From an uncultured Saprospiraceae bacterium (GTDB taxonomy: Bacteria; Bacteroidota; Bacteroidia; Chitinophagales; Saprospiraceae): a stretch of 64,000 nt of DNA. This document shows, piece after piece, positions 1-8,896 of the stretch. The stretch covers positions 1 through 64,000 of the forward strand of contig CALFUU010000017.1 of the NCBI GenBank assembly GCA_937929835.1. The letters run 5' to 3'. The notes beneath the pieces are model-generated. The model saw only the letters and a list, made by a program, of their open reading frames with translations. It was not told the DNA's origin and made no database searches. The translations under genes and the position numbers were made by a program. Numbering within the stretch: position 1 is the stretch's first letter; each line of letters begins with the position of its first letter.

Positions 1-206
1 TTGACGCTTTACATAGGTTCATAATGAACTTCAAAGCTTGGCTTAGAGGCATTTTCGGAAGTGTCAGAGATCTTCAACCATACCTAGATGAATATGTCTT
101 TAAATTCAATAGACATAAAATGAAGGGGGAGATATTTAATACAATTCTAAGGCGTATGATCAATTATCCACCAAAAACAAGAAAAGAAATTTTTAGTGTA
201 ACTTAA
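1..206 (+). pseudogene. 3' end of an IS1595-family (ISXO2-like) transposase gene
   Basis: The frame is open from base 3 to a TAA at 204-206 and continues off the left edge of the window. Its translation contains HRFIMNFKAWLRG, then LQPYLDEYVFKFNRH and a final PPKTRKEIF stretch. This order matches the C-terminus of IS1595/ISXO2 DDE transposases (the K-WL-G block, then YLDEF-FRFNRR). The catalytic core lies outside the window, so it cannot be judged whether the gene is intact. No terminal inverted repeat is visible after the stop, because hipA-like coding sequence begins at once in the same frame. The right end of the element therefore appears to be lost. The family call is by eye and fairly secure. 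Confidence 0.65.
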
Positions 207-608
207 GTGGGTGATTCAGTACGATTTTTTGAACTTGCAGTATTTAATTATATAATTGGGAACAACGATATGCATTTAAAGAATTTTTCTATGATCAAAT
301 CTGAGATAGGTTGGGTCCTAGCTCCAGCATATGATTTGCTGAATGTAAAAATTATACTCCCTCAAGACAAAGAAGATACAGCAATACTATTAGGAGGTAA
401 AAAAGAGAACTTTAACATAACTTACTTTGATAGGTTTGGAGAGAACTTGGGATTAAATTTAAAGCAAGTTAATTCAGTCTTCAGTAAAATACAAGCGTGG
501 CAAACTGATGCTCGAGCTATGATTCAAAATTCATTTTTGTCTCCAGAAAACAAGACAAAATATGATGAGCAAATTTCCAAAAGCGCCTCAGTGTTTGATC
601 CTGTTTAG
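207..608 (+). pseudogene. HipA-like kinase, C-terminal fragment
   Basis: HipA proteins are serine/threonine kinases of type II toxin-antitoxin loci (with HipB) that phosphorylate glutamyl-tRNA synthetase in E. coli. This 133-residue stretch carries the HipA catalytic loop (NNDMHLKNFSMI, with the D-x-H-x-K-N pattern) followed by LAPAYDLL, the segment with the second metal-binding Asp. The N-terminal HipA domain and the ATP-binding lobe, roughly 250-300 residues, are absent. No hipB is visible. The frame starts with GTG straight after the transposase stop, so it is a remnant fused to a mobile element rather than a functional gene. Expression of the kinase tail alone is unlikely to give activity. 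Confidence 0.75.
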
Positions 609-658
609 TTAGAATGGCTACAGAAATTTTGTGTTTAGAAATTATCTGTATTTATCGC

Positions 659-1132
659 TTAATACCCCTCATCCTCCTCCAGTTCCTTCACGATCTTAAA
701 GATCAGGTTAGATTCATAGCCTCGGCTCAGCGCATACTTGATGGCTTTATCTTTTCTTATAAGTTTAGGTTGATCCACTAATTGATTGACTTTCTTATTG
801 ATGACTTCTCTGAGTGTATCGATATAATCCTCTTCTTCTATTTCTGTCATCGCCTTTCTTATACAGTAATCTGAGATCCGCCGCGCATAGAGCTGTTGCT
901 TTATTTTATTGCGGCCCCACTTCTTAAGACGAAACTTTCCTCTAGCAAAGGATCTGGCATAGCGCTCCTCATTTAGGAAATCTTGCTTGATGAGCTCCGT
1001 TATAATCTCTTCTAGATCGTCGCCGTAGATTTTTAGAGAGATAATTTTTTGACGGACCTCTTGGTGGCATCTGTCTTGATAAGCACAGTAGCGCTTGGTT
1101 TTTTCGAAGGCTATTTCTTGGCTGAGCTTCAA
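659..1132 (-). CDS. recX: Regulatory protein RecX
   Basis: RecX binds RecA filaments and limits recombinase activity in the cytoplasm. The 157-residue product has the RecX three-helix repeat layout: an early KRYCAYQDRCHQEVRQKI helix block, then LIKQDFLNEERYARSFARGKFRLKKW (residues about 47-72), which holds the family's L-E-RYA--F and W-G motifs, then a third repeat near the C-terminus. The length is normal for Bacteroidota RecX. The start appears to be TTG, overlapping the stop of the upstream HAD gene (TTGA), so translation is probably coupled. It is the last gene of a glyS-HAD-recX operon. recA itself is not in this window. Confidence 0.9.
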   Translation of the reverse strand: MKLSQEIAFEKTKRYCAYQDRCHQEVRQKIISLKIYGDDLEEIITELIKQDFLNEERYARSFARGKFRLKKWGRNKIKQQLYARRISDYCIRKAMTEIEEEDYIDTLREVINKKVNQLVDQPKLIRKDKAIKYALSRGYESNLIFKIVKELEEDEGY

Positions 1133-1767
1133 AATTTCTCTAGATAGGCCTCTATGTTATTGACAATATCTTCGCTAGGATTGTGGTGTACTGCGTTCCA
1201 GCCCGCAGCCTTGGCCGCCACTATATTTTGCTCCATATCATCAATGAATAATATCGACTGACCGTCCTCGATGCCCAACTCTTGTTGCACATAGGCATAG
1301 CACTCTGGATCTGGTTTGCGATAGCCTATTAAGTGAGAGTAGAAGACACGATCAAAGTACTGCTGATGAAAATCTGCTATGCCCATCTCTTTTTCCACTC
1401 GACGATGGATGACTTGCTCGTGTAGTTCATTGATATTGGAGAGCATCGCGACATTGTAGGTGTCTCTCAGTTGGGCAATCATATCAAAACGATTTTGAGG
1501 CAGTTCTGCTAGCAAGGAGTTCCAAGCCCCTATGACCTGTCTGATCTCTGCTTCTGGTTTATACTGCTGCAGATGCCATAAGAATGATTCTGTATTTATT
1601 TCACCTTTCTCATAACGAAACATCATCTGCTTGGTCTTGTCAGGAAGACCATTTGAGAAGTCCGCATCCAGTACATCTCTAAATGCCTTGTAGCACTTCG
1701 GAAAATCTAGATTGATAAGAATATTTCCGAAGTCAAAGATCAGTGTCTTTTTACTCTGGTTGATCAC
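1129..1767 (-). CDS. HAD-superfamily phosphatase (subfamily IA, YihX-like)
   Basis: This is a 212-residue haloacid dehalogenase-type hydrolase, probably acting on a small phosphorylated metabolite. Motif I is FDFGNIL with nucleophile Asp12. As in YihX-type enzymes (FDLGNV), the second Asp of DxD is replaced by Gly. Motif II is the Ser in AMLSNINE, motif III the Lys in GYRKPDPE, and motif IV is FIDDMEQN, so all catalytic positions are present. The helical cap lies between motifs I and II. The start is GTG, overlapping the glyS stop (GTGA), and the gene ends by overlapping recX. The specific substrate cannot be read from the sequence. Confidence 0.85.
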   Translation of the reverse strand: MINQSKKTLIFDFGNILINLDFPKCYKAFRDVLDADFSNGLPDKTKQMMFRYEKGEINTESFLWHLQQYKPEAEIRQVIGAWNSLLAELPQNRFDMIAQLRDTYNVAMLSNINELHEQVIHRRVEKEMGIADFHQQYFDRVFYSHLIGYRKPDPECYAYVQQELGIEDGQSILFIDDMEQNIVAAKAAGWNAVHHNPSEDIVNNIEAYLEKF

Positions 1768-3296
1768 AGGATGTTGTTCACATTACACTTATCAGAAACA
1801 ACTTTGGCAACGTCGTCTATTTTGATACGCTTTTGCTCTAGCGTGTCTCTGTCTCTTATCGTTACTGTATTGTCCTCCAGTGTATCGAAGTCTATCGTAA
1901 TCGAGTATGGTGTTCCGATGGCATCTTGCCTTCTATAGCGCCTTCCGATAGCATCTTTTTCGTCATACTGACACAAGACATGCGCGCTGAGTTTTTTGAA
2001 GACATCTTTTGAGGCTTTAACCAATTCTTCTTTATTTTTCAAGAGAGGAAGGACGGCGGCTTTGACTGGAGCGATAGCTGGGTGGAGCTTCATAACAGTC
2101 CTCGTAGATTCTTTACCGTCTGCATCAGGAACAGTTTCTTCTTGTAGTGTCTGGCCTACTTGCGAGAGGAACATTCTGTCACAACCTATAGAAGTTTCTA
2201 CCACATAGGGGACAAAGTTCTCGTTAATCGCTGGGTCAAAGTATTGTAGCTTCTTGCCTGAGAGATCTTGATGCGCCTTGAGATCGAAATCAGTTCTAGA
2301 GTGTATGCCTTCTAGTTCTCTGAATCCGAAAGGAAATTTGAATTCTATATCTACGGCGGCATTGGCATAATGGGCAAGATTATCGTGATCGTGATATCTT
2401 AAGTTCTCTGCTGGTGTGCCGAGTGCTTTATGCCAATCTAGACGTGTCTGCTTCCAGTAATCATACCACTTCATCTCTTCGCCTGGCTTCACAAAGAATT
2501 GCATCTCCATCTGCTCAAACTCTCTCATCCTAAAAATGAATTGTCTCGCGACGATTTCATTTCTAAAAGCTTTTCCTATTTGTGCTATTCCAAAAGGTAG
2601 TTTTTGTCGTGTAGATTTCTGGACATTGAGGAAGTTGACAAAGATACCTTGTGCTGTCTCAGGCCTTAGATAGATCTTGCCTTCTTCGCCAGCGATTGCG
2701 CCCAGTTGAGTAGAGAACATCAAGTTAAACTGTCTCACTTCTGTCCACTCACGAGAGCCACTTTCTGGACAAGCTATCTCTAGCTCATTGATAAGGGCAC
2801 CCAATGCCTCCATGTTTTCGTCCTTGAGATGCTGGTTCATCGTGTTGATAGCATAGTCGATCTTCTTCTGTCGCTCGATGATTCTTCCGTTGGTGTCTCG
2901 GAACTGCTTTTCGTCAAAGTCATCTCCAAATTTCTTAGCCGCCTTGGTGACGTCCTTCATTATTTTGGCTTCTATCTTCTCTGCGTACCCTTCTATGAGT
3001 TGATCTGCTCTGTATCTCTTTTTAGAGTCTTTATTGTCAATCATCGGATCATTAAACGCATCGACGTGACCAGACGCCTTCCAAGTCTTGGGGTGCATAA
3101 ATATGGCAGCATCTAGTCCGACGATATTGGCGTGCATCTGCACCATACTTTTCCACCAGTATTGCTTGATGTTATTCTTAAGCTCTACACCTAGAGGTCC
3201 ATAATCGTAAGTTGCCGAGAGGCCGTCATATATCTCACTAGAGGGAAAGATGAAACCATATTCCTTACAATGTGAGATGAGGTTCTTGAAATCCAT
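1764..3296 (-). CDS. glyS: Glycyl-tRNA synthetase, dimeric class II type
   Basis: This enzyme charges tRNA-Gly with glycine using ATP. The 510-residue protein is the single-chain alpha2 type used by Bacteroidota, archaea and eukaryotes, not the alpha/beta tetramer. The N-terminus has EYGFIFPSSEIYDGL and YDYGPLGVELKNNI. Class II motif 2 is seen as GIAQIGKAFRNEI and FRMREFEQMEMQFFV. Motif 3 lies near ETSIGCDRMFL. The C-terminal anticodon-binding domain begins around residue 400 (KLHPAIAPVKAAVLPL). It is the first gene of a three-gene operon with the HAD phosphatase and recX. A TACTTTTG promoter box lies 25 bases before the ATG. Confidence 0.96.
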   Translation of the reverse strand: MDFKNLISHCKEYGFIFPSSEIYDGLSATYDYGPLGVELKNNIKQYWWKSMVQMHANIVGLDAAIFMHPKTWKASGHVDAFNDPMIDNKDSKKRYRADQLIEGYAEKIEAKIMKDVTKAAKKFGDDFDEKQFRDTNGRIIERQKKIDYAINTMNQHLKDENMEALGALINELEIACPESGSREWTEVRQFNLMFSTQLGAIAGEEGKIYLRPETAQGIFVNFLNVQKSTRQKLPFGIAQIGKAFRNEIVARQFIFRMREFEQMEMQFFVKPGEEMKWYDYWKQTRLDWHKALGTPAENLRYHDHDNLAHYANAAVDIEFKFPFGFRELEGIHSRTDFDLKAHQDLSGKKLQYFDPAINENFVPYVVETSIGCDRMFLSQVGQTLQEETVPDADGKESTRTVMKLHPAIAPVKAAVLPLLKNKEELVKASKDVFKKLSAHVLCQYDEKDAIGRRYRRQDAIGTPYSITIDFDTLEDNTVTIRDRDTLEQKRIKIDDVAKVVSDKCNVNNIL

Positions 3297-3320
3297 GATA
3301 CGCTTTTTTCAAATGAGCCT

Positions 3321-3328
3321 CAAAAGTA
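3321..3328 (-). promoter_or_regulatory. Bacteroidota-type -7 promoter box for glyS
   Basis: The minus strand reads TACTTTTG, a full match to the TAnnTTTG -7 consensus, 25 bases before the glyS ATG. The box sits inside a short inverted repeat (GAGCCT/AGGCTC at about 3315-3340). No convincing -33 TTG is seen at the right distance. Confidence 0.5.
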
Positions 3329-3426
3329 CAAAAAGGCTCAGGAGTACTCTAGGATAAAGGGTAGGCTTAACGCTATTGGGCAGTAGTTTGTCAGTTCCTA
3401 CTCTGGACCATATGCACTACTGTGTC

Positions 3427-4227
3427 TTATTCGCTCAGTTCTCTGGCTCTGGAGAAAGCGGCTTGATAAGCTTCACCTAATTTGGCCTTCACCTCGTTAC
3501 TGGCAAAGGAATTAAGGGCTGCTTCTGTAGTGCCACCACGCGAAGCCACTTTGGAAATCCATTCTTCGCAGCTAAAGTTGTGTTTGTTAAAGAGATTAAT
3601 CGTCCCCTTAAAGGTCGTGTAAGCGAGGAGTTCCGCCTGTGACTTACTAAATCCTAGATGCTGAGCACTGTCTATAAGTGACTGGATATAGAAGAAAACA
3701 TAAGCTGGCCCTGACCCTGAAATAGCGGTACTCGCATCGATCAGTTCCTCGTTATCGACATAGATGGTCTTGCCTGTAGAGTTGAGGATATTCTGAACCA
3801 TAACGAGTTCTATACGGGTGACTTCTACGCTTGAGGTATACACAGTCATACCTGAACCTACTTGTGCAGGGAGATTGGGCATAGCTCTGATTATTTTCTG
3901 GCAGTCTAGTGCGGAGGAAATTTTGGTCATAGGGATGCCCGCCATTATGGATAGAACGACTTGTTGGTGATCGATAAACCCTTTTATCTTGGAGAAGAGG
4001 ATGTCAGAGTCTTGGGGCTTCACAGCCAGGATAATCAGGTCCGCTTCTTTAATGTAAGCATCAGGTTCGCCGAAGACAGTGCCTACGTTGAGGTCCTTTA
4101 TTTTCTCTGCCTTCTCATTGGACTTCTCTAGGATCATCATAGATTCCTTAGTGACGATGTGTGCATTGAGCAAACTCTTGGCATAGGTGAGGCCCATATT
4201 GCCACCTCCGACGATAAGTATTTTCAT
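3427..4227 (-). CDS. proC: Pyrroline-5-carboxylate reductase
   Basis: ProC performs the last step of proline biosynthesis, the NAD(P)H-dependent reduction of 1-pyrroline-5-carboxylate to proline. The N-terminus is MKILIVGGGNMG, the Rossmann G-x-G-x-x-G/M motif. The C-terminal dimerisation domain carries AISGSGPAYVFFYIQSL and the signature VASRGGTTEAAL. The start at 4227 is preferred over an in-frame start at 4284. It gives 266 residues, normal for ProC, begins directly at the Rossmann strand, and the longer version would run through the TACCTTTG promoter box at 4260-4267. The gene is transcribed alone; its neighbours on both sides are separated by gaps. Confidence 0.95.
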   Translation of the reverse strand: MKILIVGGGNMGLTYAKSLLNAHIVTKESMMILEKSNEKAEKIKDLNVGTVFGEPDAYIKEADLIILAVKPQDSDILFSKIKGFIDHQQVVLSIMAGIPMTKISSALDCQKIIRAMPNLPAQVGSGMTVYTSSVEVTRIELVMVQNILNSTGKTIYVDNEELIDASTAISGSGPAYVFFYIQSLIDSAQHLGFSKSQAELLAYTTFKGTINLFNKHNFSCEEWISKVASRGGTTEAALNSFASNEVKAKLGEAYQAAFSRARELSE

Positions 4228-4259
4228 AGTCTTTTGAATTTTATTAGAATACCCTTGCA

Positions 4260-4267
4260 CAAAGGTA
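4260..4267 (-). promoter_or_regulatory. -7 promoter box for proC
   Basis: The minus strand reads TACCTTTG (TAnnTTTG consensus), 32 bases upstream of the chosen proC ATG at 4227. Its position inside the longer possible reading frame supports the shorter start. Confidence 0.5.
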
Positions 4268-4416
4268 AAACTTACATCAGACAACTCAGAAGCGACTAAT
4301 TCTTGTTAAAAGACGGTGTAAGCAAAAGAATATATCTGAATTTGGAGAATACTCCTTACATTAAATAAGTAACTATTGCAACTTCATCATTTAGATTTCA
4401 ATTCCAATCTTATATT

Positions 4417-4666
4417 ATGACTAAAAAGAGTTTCTACTTAGCAACCTTCTTGCTGATAGGTGTAGAGTAATTATAATGATCTACTTAACAATTTCACCTC
4501 AACCTTGTATCTGCTAAGCCGCAAGGTCTGAGTCGATGATTTACAACTAGGTCGTCGATCGACTGCATCTATAGATTATACCAACAAACTAGATAGTGGT
4601 AATCATTTTATCAACGTCACTGAGCAGAGCTGTGACATAATCTTAGTAGAGAAACTCATTTTCTAA
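4417..4666 (+). pseudogene. Remains of a secreted protein gene with a T9SS tail
   Basis: This lies in the 472-base gap between proC and uvrA. An ATG at 4417 begins a signal-peptide-like run (MTKKSFYLATFLLIGVE) that stops after 17 residues. In a different frame, 4532-4666 reads as a T9SS sorting-tail end: IDYTNKLDSGNHFINVTE, then ILVEKLIF and a TAA at 4664-4666. This resembles the usual idlsnLpsGiYfv-V---kKlii ending. Only the two ends of a secreted protein seem to survive, in different frames, with the middle deleted. The C-terminal match is moderate and the signal-peptide match is weak. Nothing else is seen in the gap. Confidence 0.4.
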
Positions 4667-4699
4667 AGGTAGCTCCAAGCTCTACAATTCTAATTTCTT

Positions 4700-7528
4700 C
4701 TACAATTCCAATTTCAGAAATCTTCCCGTGTGACTCGTCTTATGCTTGGCCAGTTTTTCTGGTGTACCTTCAAATAAGATCGTCCCACCACCGCGGCCGC
4801 CCTCTAGTCCGACATCGATTATGTGGTCAGCTACTTTGATGACATCCATATTGTGCTCGATGACGATAACGGTATTGCCTTTGTCTACGAGTTTTTGCAG
4901 GACGACAAGTAAGTGCTTGATATCCTCAAAGTGCAAGCCTGTTGTCGGCTCATCTAGGATATAAAGCGTGTTGCCTGTATCTCTCTTAGACAATTCTTCT
5001 GACAGCTTGACCCGTTGCGCCTCCCCACCAGATAGGCTGGTCGCTTGTTGACCTAGTGTGATATAACCAAGACCTACATCTTTAAGTGTCTTTAGTTTTC
5101 TGTAGATTTTTGGTATGGGTTTAAAGAATTCTACAGCCTCCTCCACATTCATTTCTAGGACATCAGAGATGGTCTTGCCCTTGTACATTATCTCTAGAGT
5201 CTCCCGATTGTAGCGCTTGCCGAGGCACTCCTCACACTCGACATAGACATCTGGAAGGAAATTCATTTCTATGAGTTTCATCCCGCCACCTTCACAAGTT
5301 TCACATCTGCCAGCTTTGACATTAAATGAAAATCTCCCAGGCTTGTAACCTCTTATCTTGGCTTCAGGCAGACTCGAAAATATATTTCTAATATCTGTAA
5401 AGACGCCAATGTAGGTGACAGGATTAGAGCGAGGCGTCCGTCCTATAGGAGACTGATCTATTTCTATAACTTTATCCACTTCATCTATCCCTTTGAATGA
5501 TTTGTAGGGCAGTGGATCTTTGATGCTCTTGTAGAAGTGTTGTCTTAGTATGTGATATAGTGTCTCATTAATTAGTGTAGATTTTCCACTTCCCGAAACT
5601 CCTGTCACGCAAGTAAAGGTGCCTAAAGGGATAGTGAGGTCTACGGACTTTAAATTGTTGCCTGTTGCTCCTTTGAGTACGAGTTTCTTTCCGTTTCCTT
5701 TTCTTCTCTTTTCAGGAATTTCGATACTGCGACGATCATTGAGATATTCTGCAGTAATGCCTTTCCCTTTAGAAAAAGATTTGGGTAGGCCCTCTTCTAC
5801 GATAGCCCCTCCGAGTTTTCCGGCTCCTGGTCCCAAGTCAATCAGATAATCTGAAGCCAACATAATATCCTTGTCGTGCTCGACGACGACAACTGTATTG
5901 CCGATAGTCGTCAAGTCTTTTAGAGCTGTGATAAGCTTCTGGTTGTCGCGCTGGTGGAGGCCTATACTCGGCTCATCCATTATATACGTGATGCCTGAGA
6001 GTTGCGAGCCTATTTGTGTGGCTAGTCTCGTTCTTTGTGATTCTCCTCCCGATAAGGTTCTCGTAGGACGATTAAGCGAAAGATAATCCAAGCCCACATC
6101 TAGCAGAAATTGTAGACGCATTCTGATCTCCTTATTGATATCCTTGGAGATGGTCTGTTGCTTTTTGTTCAGGTGCTTCTCTATCCCAGAAAACCAATCT
6201 TGCAGCTCGTTGAGATCCATTGTGGCCAGCTCTCCGATATGTTTTTTGCCCAGCTTGAAGTGTAACGATTCTTGCTTGAGTCTATAGCCTTCACATTCTG
6301 TACAAGTGACGATGGTCATAAAATTCTCTGCCCACTTTCTTATCTTCTCTGAGGTAGATGTCGACTGCCAGCGGTGGAGCATCGCTATGAGCCCTTCGTG
6401 CGCTAGGTTGTAGACCATGTCGTGCTTGGAGTAGCTGACAGGTACATTAACTTCGTCACCTCCTTCGAGTATGGCTTGGAGTCCCTTCTTAGGTATCTTT
6501 TTTATGGGAGTCTTGAATGTGAATTTATATTTCTTGGCGAGGGCTTTGAGTTGTTTGAAAGTATAATTGTCTCGCACTTCTCCAAAGGGGACGATGCCGA
6601 CTTCTTCTATCGTCTTCTTGTCATCAGGAATAACTTTCTTGATATCCACATCGTGACAGATGCCTAAGCCTCTACATTTAGGGCAGGTCCCGTAAGGAGA
6701 GTTGAACGAGAAAGTATTAGGAGAGGGTTCCTCATAAGAAACACCGGTATCGGGACACATCAAGCGCTTACTAAAGGGTTTAACTTCCGCTTTGTCAACT
6801 TCCAAAATTTGAATAAAATCTGGCGACTGTTTAAAGGCAATCTCTAAGCTATCGGCTATTCTATCTCGCTTGTCTTTGGTGACTTTGATTCTGTCGATGA
6901 CGATCTCTATATCATGCACTTTGTATCTGTCGAGTTGTAGGCCAGGTTTCAGATCGACGATCTCTCCATCAGCTCTCACTTTAGTATAGCCTTTTTTCCT
7001 TGTTTGCTCAAAGAGGTCTCTATAGTGTCCTTTTCTAGATCTGACTACGGGAGCAAGGATGCAGATTTTTTTATTGTTATAGTCCTTTAGAACTTTCTCT
7101 ATGATCTCTACCTCTGAGTATTGGACCATCTTTTTTCCAGTATGGAGAGAGTAGGCATTACCGATACGGGCATAGAGCAATCTGAGAAAGTCATAGATTT
7201 CTGTGGTCGTCCCTACAGTAGATCGTGGATTCCAAGAGGTGGTCTTTTGTTCTATGGATATGACGGGGCTTAGACCTTGGATCTGCTCCACATCAGGCCG
7301 CTCCATCTTACCGAGAAACTGTCGTGCATAGGAGGAGAAAGTCTCCATATACCGTCTCTGTCCCTCGGCATATAAGGTGTCAAAGGCGAGTGAGGACTTC
7401 CCACTACCACTCAGGCCAGTAATCACGACCAACTTATTCTTAGGGATACGGACATCGATGTCTTTGAGATTGTTCTCTCTGGCACCAACTATATCGATAT
7501 ACTGCTCTTTGGATTTTGTCTTTGACAT
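4700..7528 (-). CDS. uvrA: Excinuclease ABC subunit A
   Basis: UvrA is the damage-sensing ATPase of nucleotide excision repair. The 942-residue protein has two ABC ATPase modules. Walker A is [19 protein letters not shown] near residue 38 and [15 protein letters not shown] near 640. The signatures are [16 protein letters not shown] and [15 protein letters not shown], with Walker B segments [11 protein letters not shown] and [11 protein letters not shown]. The second zinc module is intact (CETCEGGG then [10 protein letters not shown]). In the first zinc module the leading pair is CPDTG, so the usual second Cys is Thr, while CPKC is kept. The gene stands alone, with a TATATTTG promoter box just before the ATG. 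Confidence 0.97.
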   Translation of the reverse strand: MSKTKSKEQYIDIVGARENNLKDIDVRIPKNKLVVITGLSGSGKSSLAFDTLYAEGQRRYMETFSSYARQFLGKMERPDVEQIQGLSPVISIEQKTTSWNPRSTVGTTTEIYDFLRLLYARIGNAYSLHTGKKMVQYSEVEIIEKVLKDYNNKKICILAPVVRSRKGHYRDLFEQTRKKGYTKVRADGEIVDLKPGLQLDRYKVHDIEIVIDRIKVTKDKRDRIADSLEIAFKQSPDFIQILEVDKAEVKPFSKRLMCPDTGVSYEEPSPNTFSFNSPYGTCPKCRGLGICHDVDIKKVIPDDKKTIEEVGIVPFGEVRDNYTFKQLKALAKKYKFTFKTPIKKIPKKGLQAILEGGDEVNVPVSYSKHDMVYNLAHEGLIAMLHRWQSTSTSEKIRKWAENFMTIVTCTECEGYRLKQESLHFKLGKKHIGELATMDLNELQDWFSGIEKHLNKKQQTISKDINKEIRMRLQFLLDVGLDYLSLNRPTRTLSGGESQRTRLATQIGSQLSGITYIMDEPSIGLHQRDNQKLITALKDLTTIGNTVVVVEHDKDIMLASDYLIDLGPGAGKLGGAIVEEGLPKSFSKGKGITAEYLNDRRSIEIPEKRRKGNGKKLVLKGATGNNLKSVDLTIPLGTFTCVTGVSGSGKSTLINETLYHILRQHFYKSIKDPLPYKSFKGIDEVDKVIEIDQSPIGRTPRSNPVTYIGVFTDIRNIFSSLPEAKIRGYKPGRFSFNVKAGRCETCEGGGMKLIEMNFLPDVYVECEECLGKRYNRETLEIMYKGKTISDVLEMNVEEAVEFFKPIPKIYRKLKTLKDVGLGYITLGQQATSLSGGEAQRVKLSEELSKRDTGNTLYILDEPTTGLHFEDIKHLLVVLQKLVDKGNTVIVIEHNMDVIKVADHIIDVGLEGGRGGGTILFEGTPEKLAKHKTSHTGRFLKLEL

Positions 7529-7535
7529 AAGCTAG

Positions 7536-7543
7536 CAAATATA
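7536..7543 (-). promoter_or_regulatory. -7 promoter box for uvrA
   Basis: The minus strand reads TATATTTG, a full TAnnTTTG match, only 8 bases before the uvrA ATG. The transcript would have a very short leader. No SOS-type operator was recognised next to it. Confidence 0.45.
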
Positions 7544-7672
7544 GGTAGTTGATAGTCGATTGCCTAGCAAGAATTAATCCCATGGAGAAATTCGGTTGAT
7601 ATTCAGTTTCGTTACCAACGGAGCCATGTTCATTCAGAGATTATAGATCTTATATGACTTGTTGGATTTAAT

Positions 7673-8296
7673 ATGGCAGGTGTTTTTTCAGTATATTTAA
7701 GTATGGAAGATGGAAAAGTCAAAGATCCCCCTATGGCCTACGGTAAGATTTATACTTACTCTGATTATCTAAAATTTGAGTTTGAACATATGGTGGAGCT
7801 GATTCGAGGAAGAATCTATAAAATGACTCCTGCCCCCAATTTGAGACATCAGACTATTTCTTCTAACCTTTTTATTGAGATGGCACCCTATTTTCAAGAT
7901 AGGAGCTGTCGACTACTCTCAGCACCAACAGATGTTGTCTTACCCATAGAAAATAGGACTAATGGAAATGAACATACAGTAGTTCAGCCAGACTTATGCA
8001 TCTTCTGCGACCTTAGTATCTTGAAGGAAAGTGGAGCTTTTGGGCCTCCTACGCTTGTAGTAGAGATACTCTCTCCGCATACCAGAAAGAAGGATCTACA
8101 ATTGAAGTACGACATCTATGAGGAGGCAGGTGTTCAGGAGTATTGGATAGTTATGCCTAGGGAAGAGTTGATCGAGCAATTTGTGTTAGTGGATTCAAAA
8201 TATAATCGAAGGGGGACGTTCACTACATCAGATAGAATAGAATCAGTTTCTGTAGTGGGGTTGCAGATAGATATTGCAACAATATTCGTAATGTAA
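7673..8296 (+). CDS. Uma2-family (DUF820) PD-(D/E)XK nuclease-fold protein
   Basis: The 207-residue protein matches the Uma2/DUF820 family, restriction-endonuclease-fold proteins of unproved function that are often found in many copies in Cyanobacteria and Bacteroidota. The family pattern is clear: an early ELIRGRIYKMTPAP strand, RHQTISSNL, then VVQPDLCIF (active-site Asp), PPTLVVEILSP (active-site Glu) and an RKKDLQLKYDIYEEAGVQEYWI segment carrying the catalytic Lys. ATG codons at 7673, 7703 and 7733 are possible starts; the last two fit the family's usual N-terminus better. It lies among gene fragments and shows no operon partner. Whether it cuts DNA is unknown. Confidence 0.8.
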   Translation: MAGVFSVYLSMEDGKVKDPPMAYGKIYTYSDYLKFEFEHMVELIRGRIYKMTPAPNLRHQTISSNLFIEMAPYFQDRSCRLLSAPTDVVLPIENRTNGNEHTVVQPDLCIFCDLSILKESGAFGPPTLVVEILSPHTRKKDLQLKYDIYEEAGVQEYWIVMPREELIEQFVLVDSKYNRRGTFTTSDRIESVSVVGLQIDIATIFVM

Positions 8297-8420
8297 GCTC
8301 TTGGAAAGTAGGTCTTTTATTATCGGCATCACCACAGTCCGCGTCGCCTTATCCGCAATCTCTACCACCTCATCCAAAGTCGTCTCCGTCATAACTTCTG
8401 GCGGATAGCAAACATTGTCA
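8293..8420 (-). pseudogene. 3' fragment of a purine nucleoside phosphorylase gene
   Basis: On the minus strand this stretch reads NVCYPPEVMTETTLDEVV, then EIADKATRTVVMPIIKDLL. This is clearly homologous to the last ~40 residues of the intact phosphorylase at 21734-22552 (NVCYPPEVVTETTLEEVV, then EIADRASGMVLGPIISTLL). The bases also align with 21740-21860, with scattered substitutions. No upstream part of the gene is present: near 8420 the sequence switches to a T9SS gene fragment on the other strand. The original stop codon also seems to be lost where it meets the Uma2 gene end. It is a broken second copy, diverged from the intact gene. Confidence 0.7.
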
Positions 8421-8455
8421 CGATAGAGAGTGAGGAGTTATGCAGTAGTGATGAT

Positions 8456-8896
8456 ATGCAAAGACAGGTAAGTGATTGGTCTAGTTATCTCGCCTGCTAT
8501 AACCAACTAGACGAATATGATCCCAACAGAGAGTATCTTGTATGTTGTACAATAGGAGTGCCTCCAGATCCTCCGACTCAGAACCCTTACCCTAATCCTA
8601 TTCCTAACCCTGATGAACCAGATGGCCCCAATGGTGGAAATGCCGTAGAAGGGCGCTCTAGTATTTCTATCGATATATATCCAAATCCTGTAACACAAAT
8701 AATGACTATATCAGGTATATCTGAAAATACGTCAGCTACAATCTACAATACTGAAGGAAAACGCGTATATTATAATCTCGTTGCTGAGTCTGGTCATCTC
8801 GACTTATATGAATTACCAGATGGCATCTACTTTATCTCACTAAAGCGCAGTGGCAAAGTTATTTATGAAAAACAATTTATTAAGGTCGGTCAGTAG
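8456..8896 (+). pseudogene. 5'-truncated secreted protein with T9SS C-terminal tail
   Basis: The 146-residue product has no signal peptide, though it ends in a complete T9SS type A sorting domain: IDIYPNPVTQIMTISG near residue 72, then LDLYELPDGIYFISLK and a basic KQFIKVGQ end. Ahead of the tail is a Pro/Asn-rich linker (PPTQNPYPNPIPNPDEPDG). A protein bound for T9SS needs a Sec signal, so the 5' part of the gene has been lost. The open frame continues upstream only into the phosphorylase fragment near 8420. It overlaps the start of the next gene by 32 bases. It may be expressed but is unlikely to be exported. Confidence 0.6.

Noticed and set aside
4228-4284. Longer proC reading frame starting at 4284
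   Set aside because: The extra 19 residues precede the Rossmann strand and overlap the TACCTTTG promoter box at 4260-4267. The start at 4227 gives a normal ProC.
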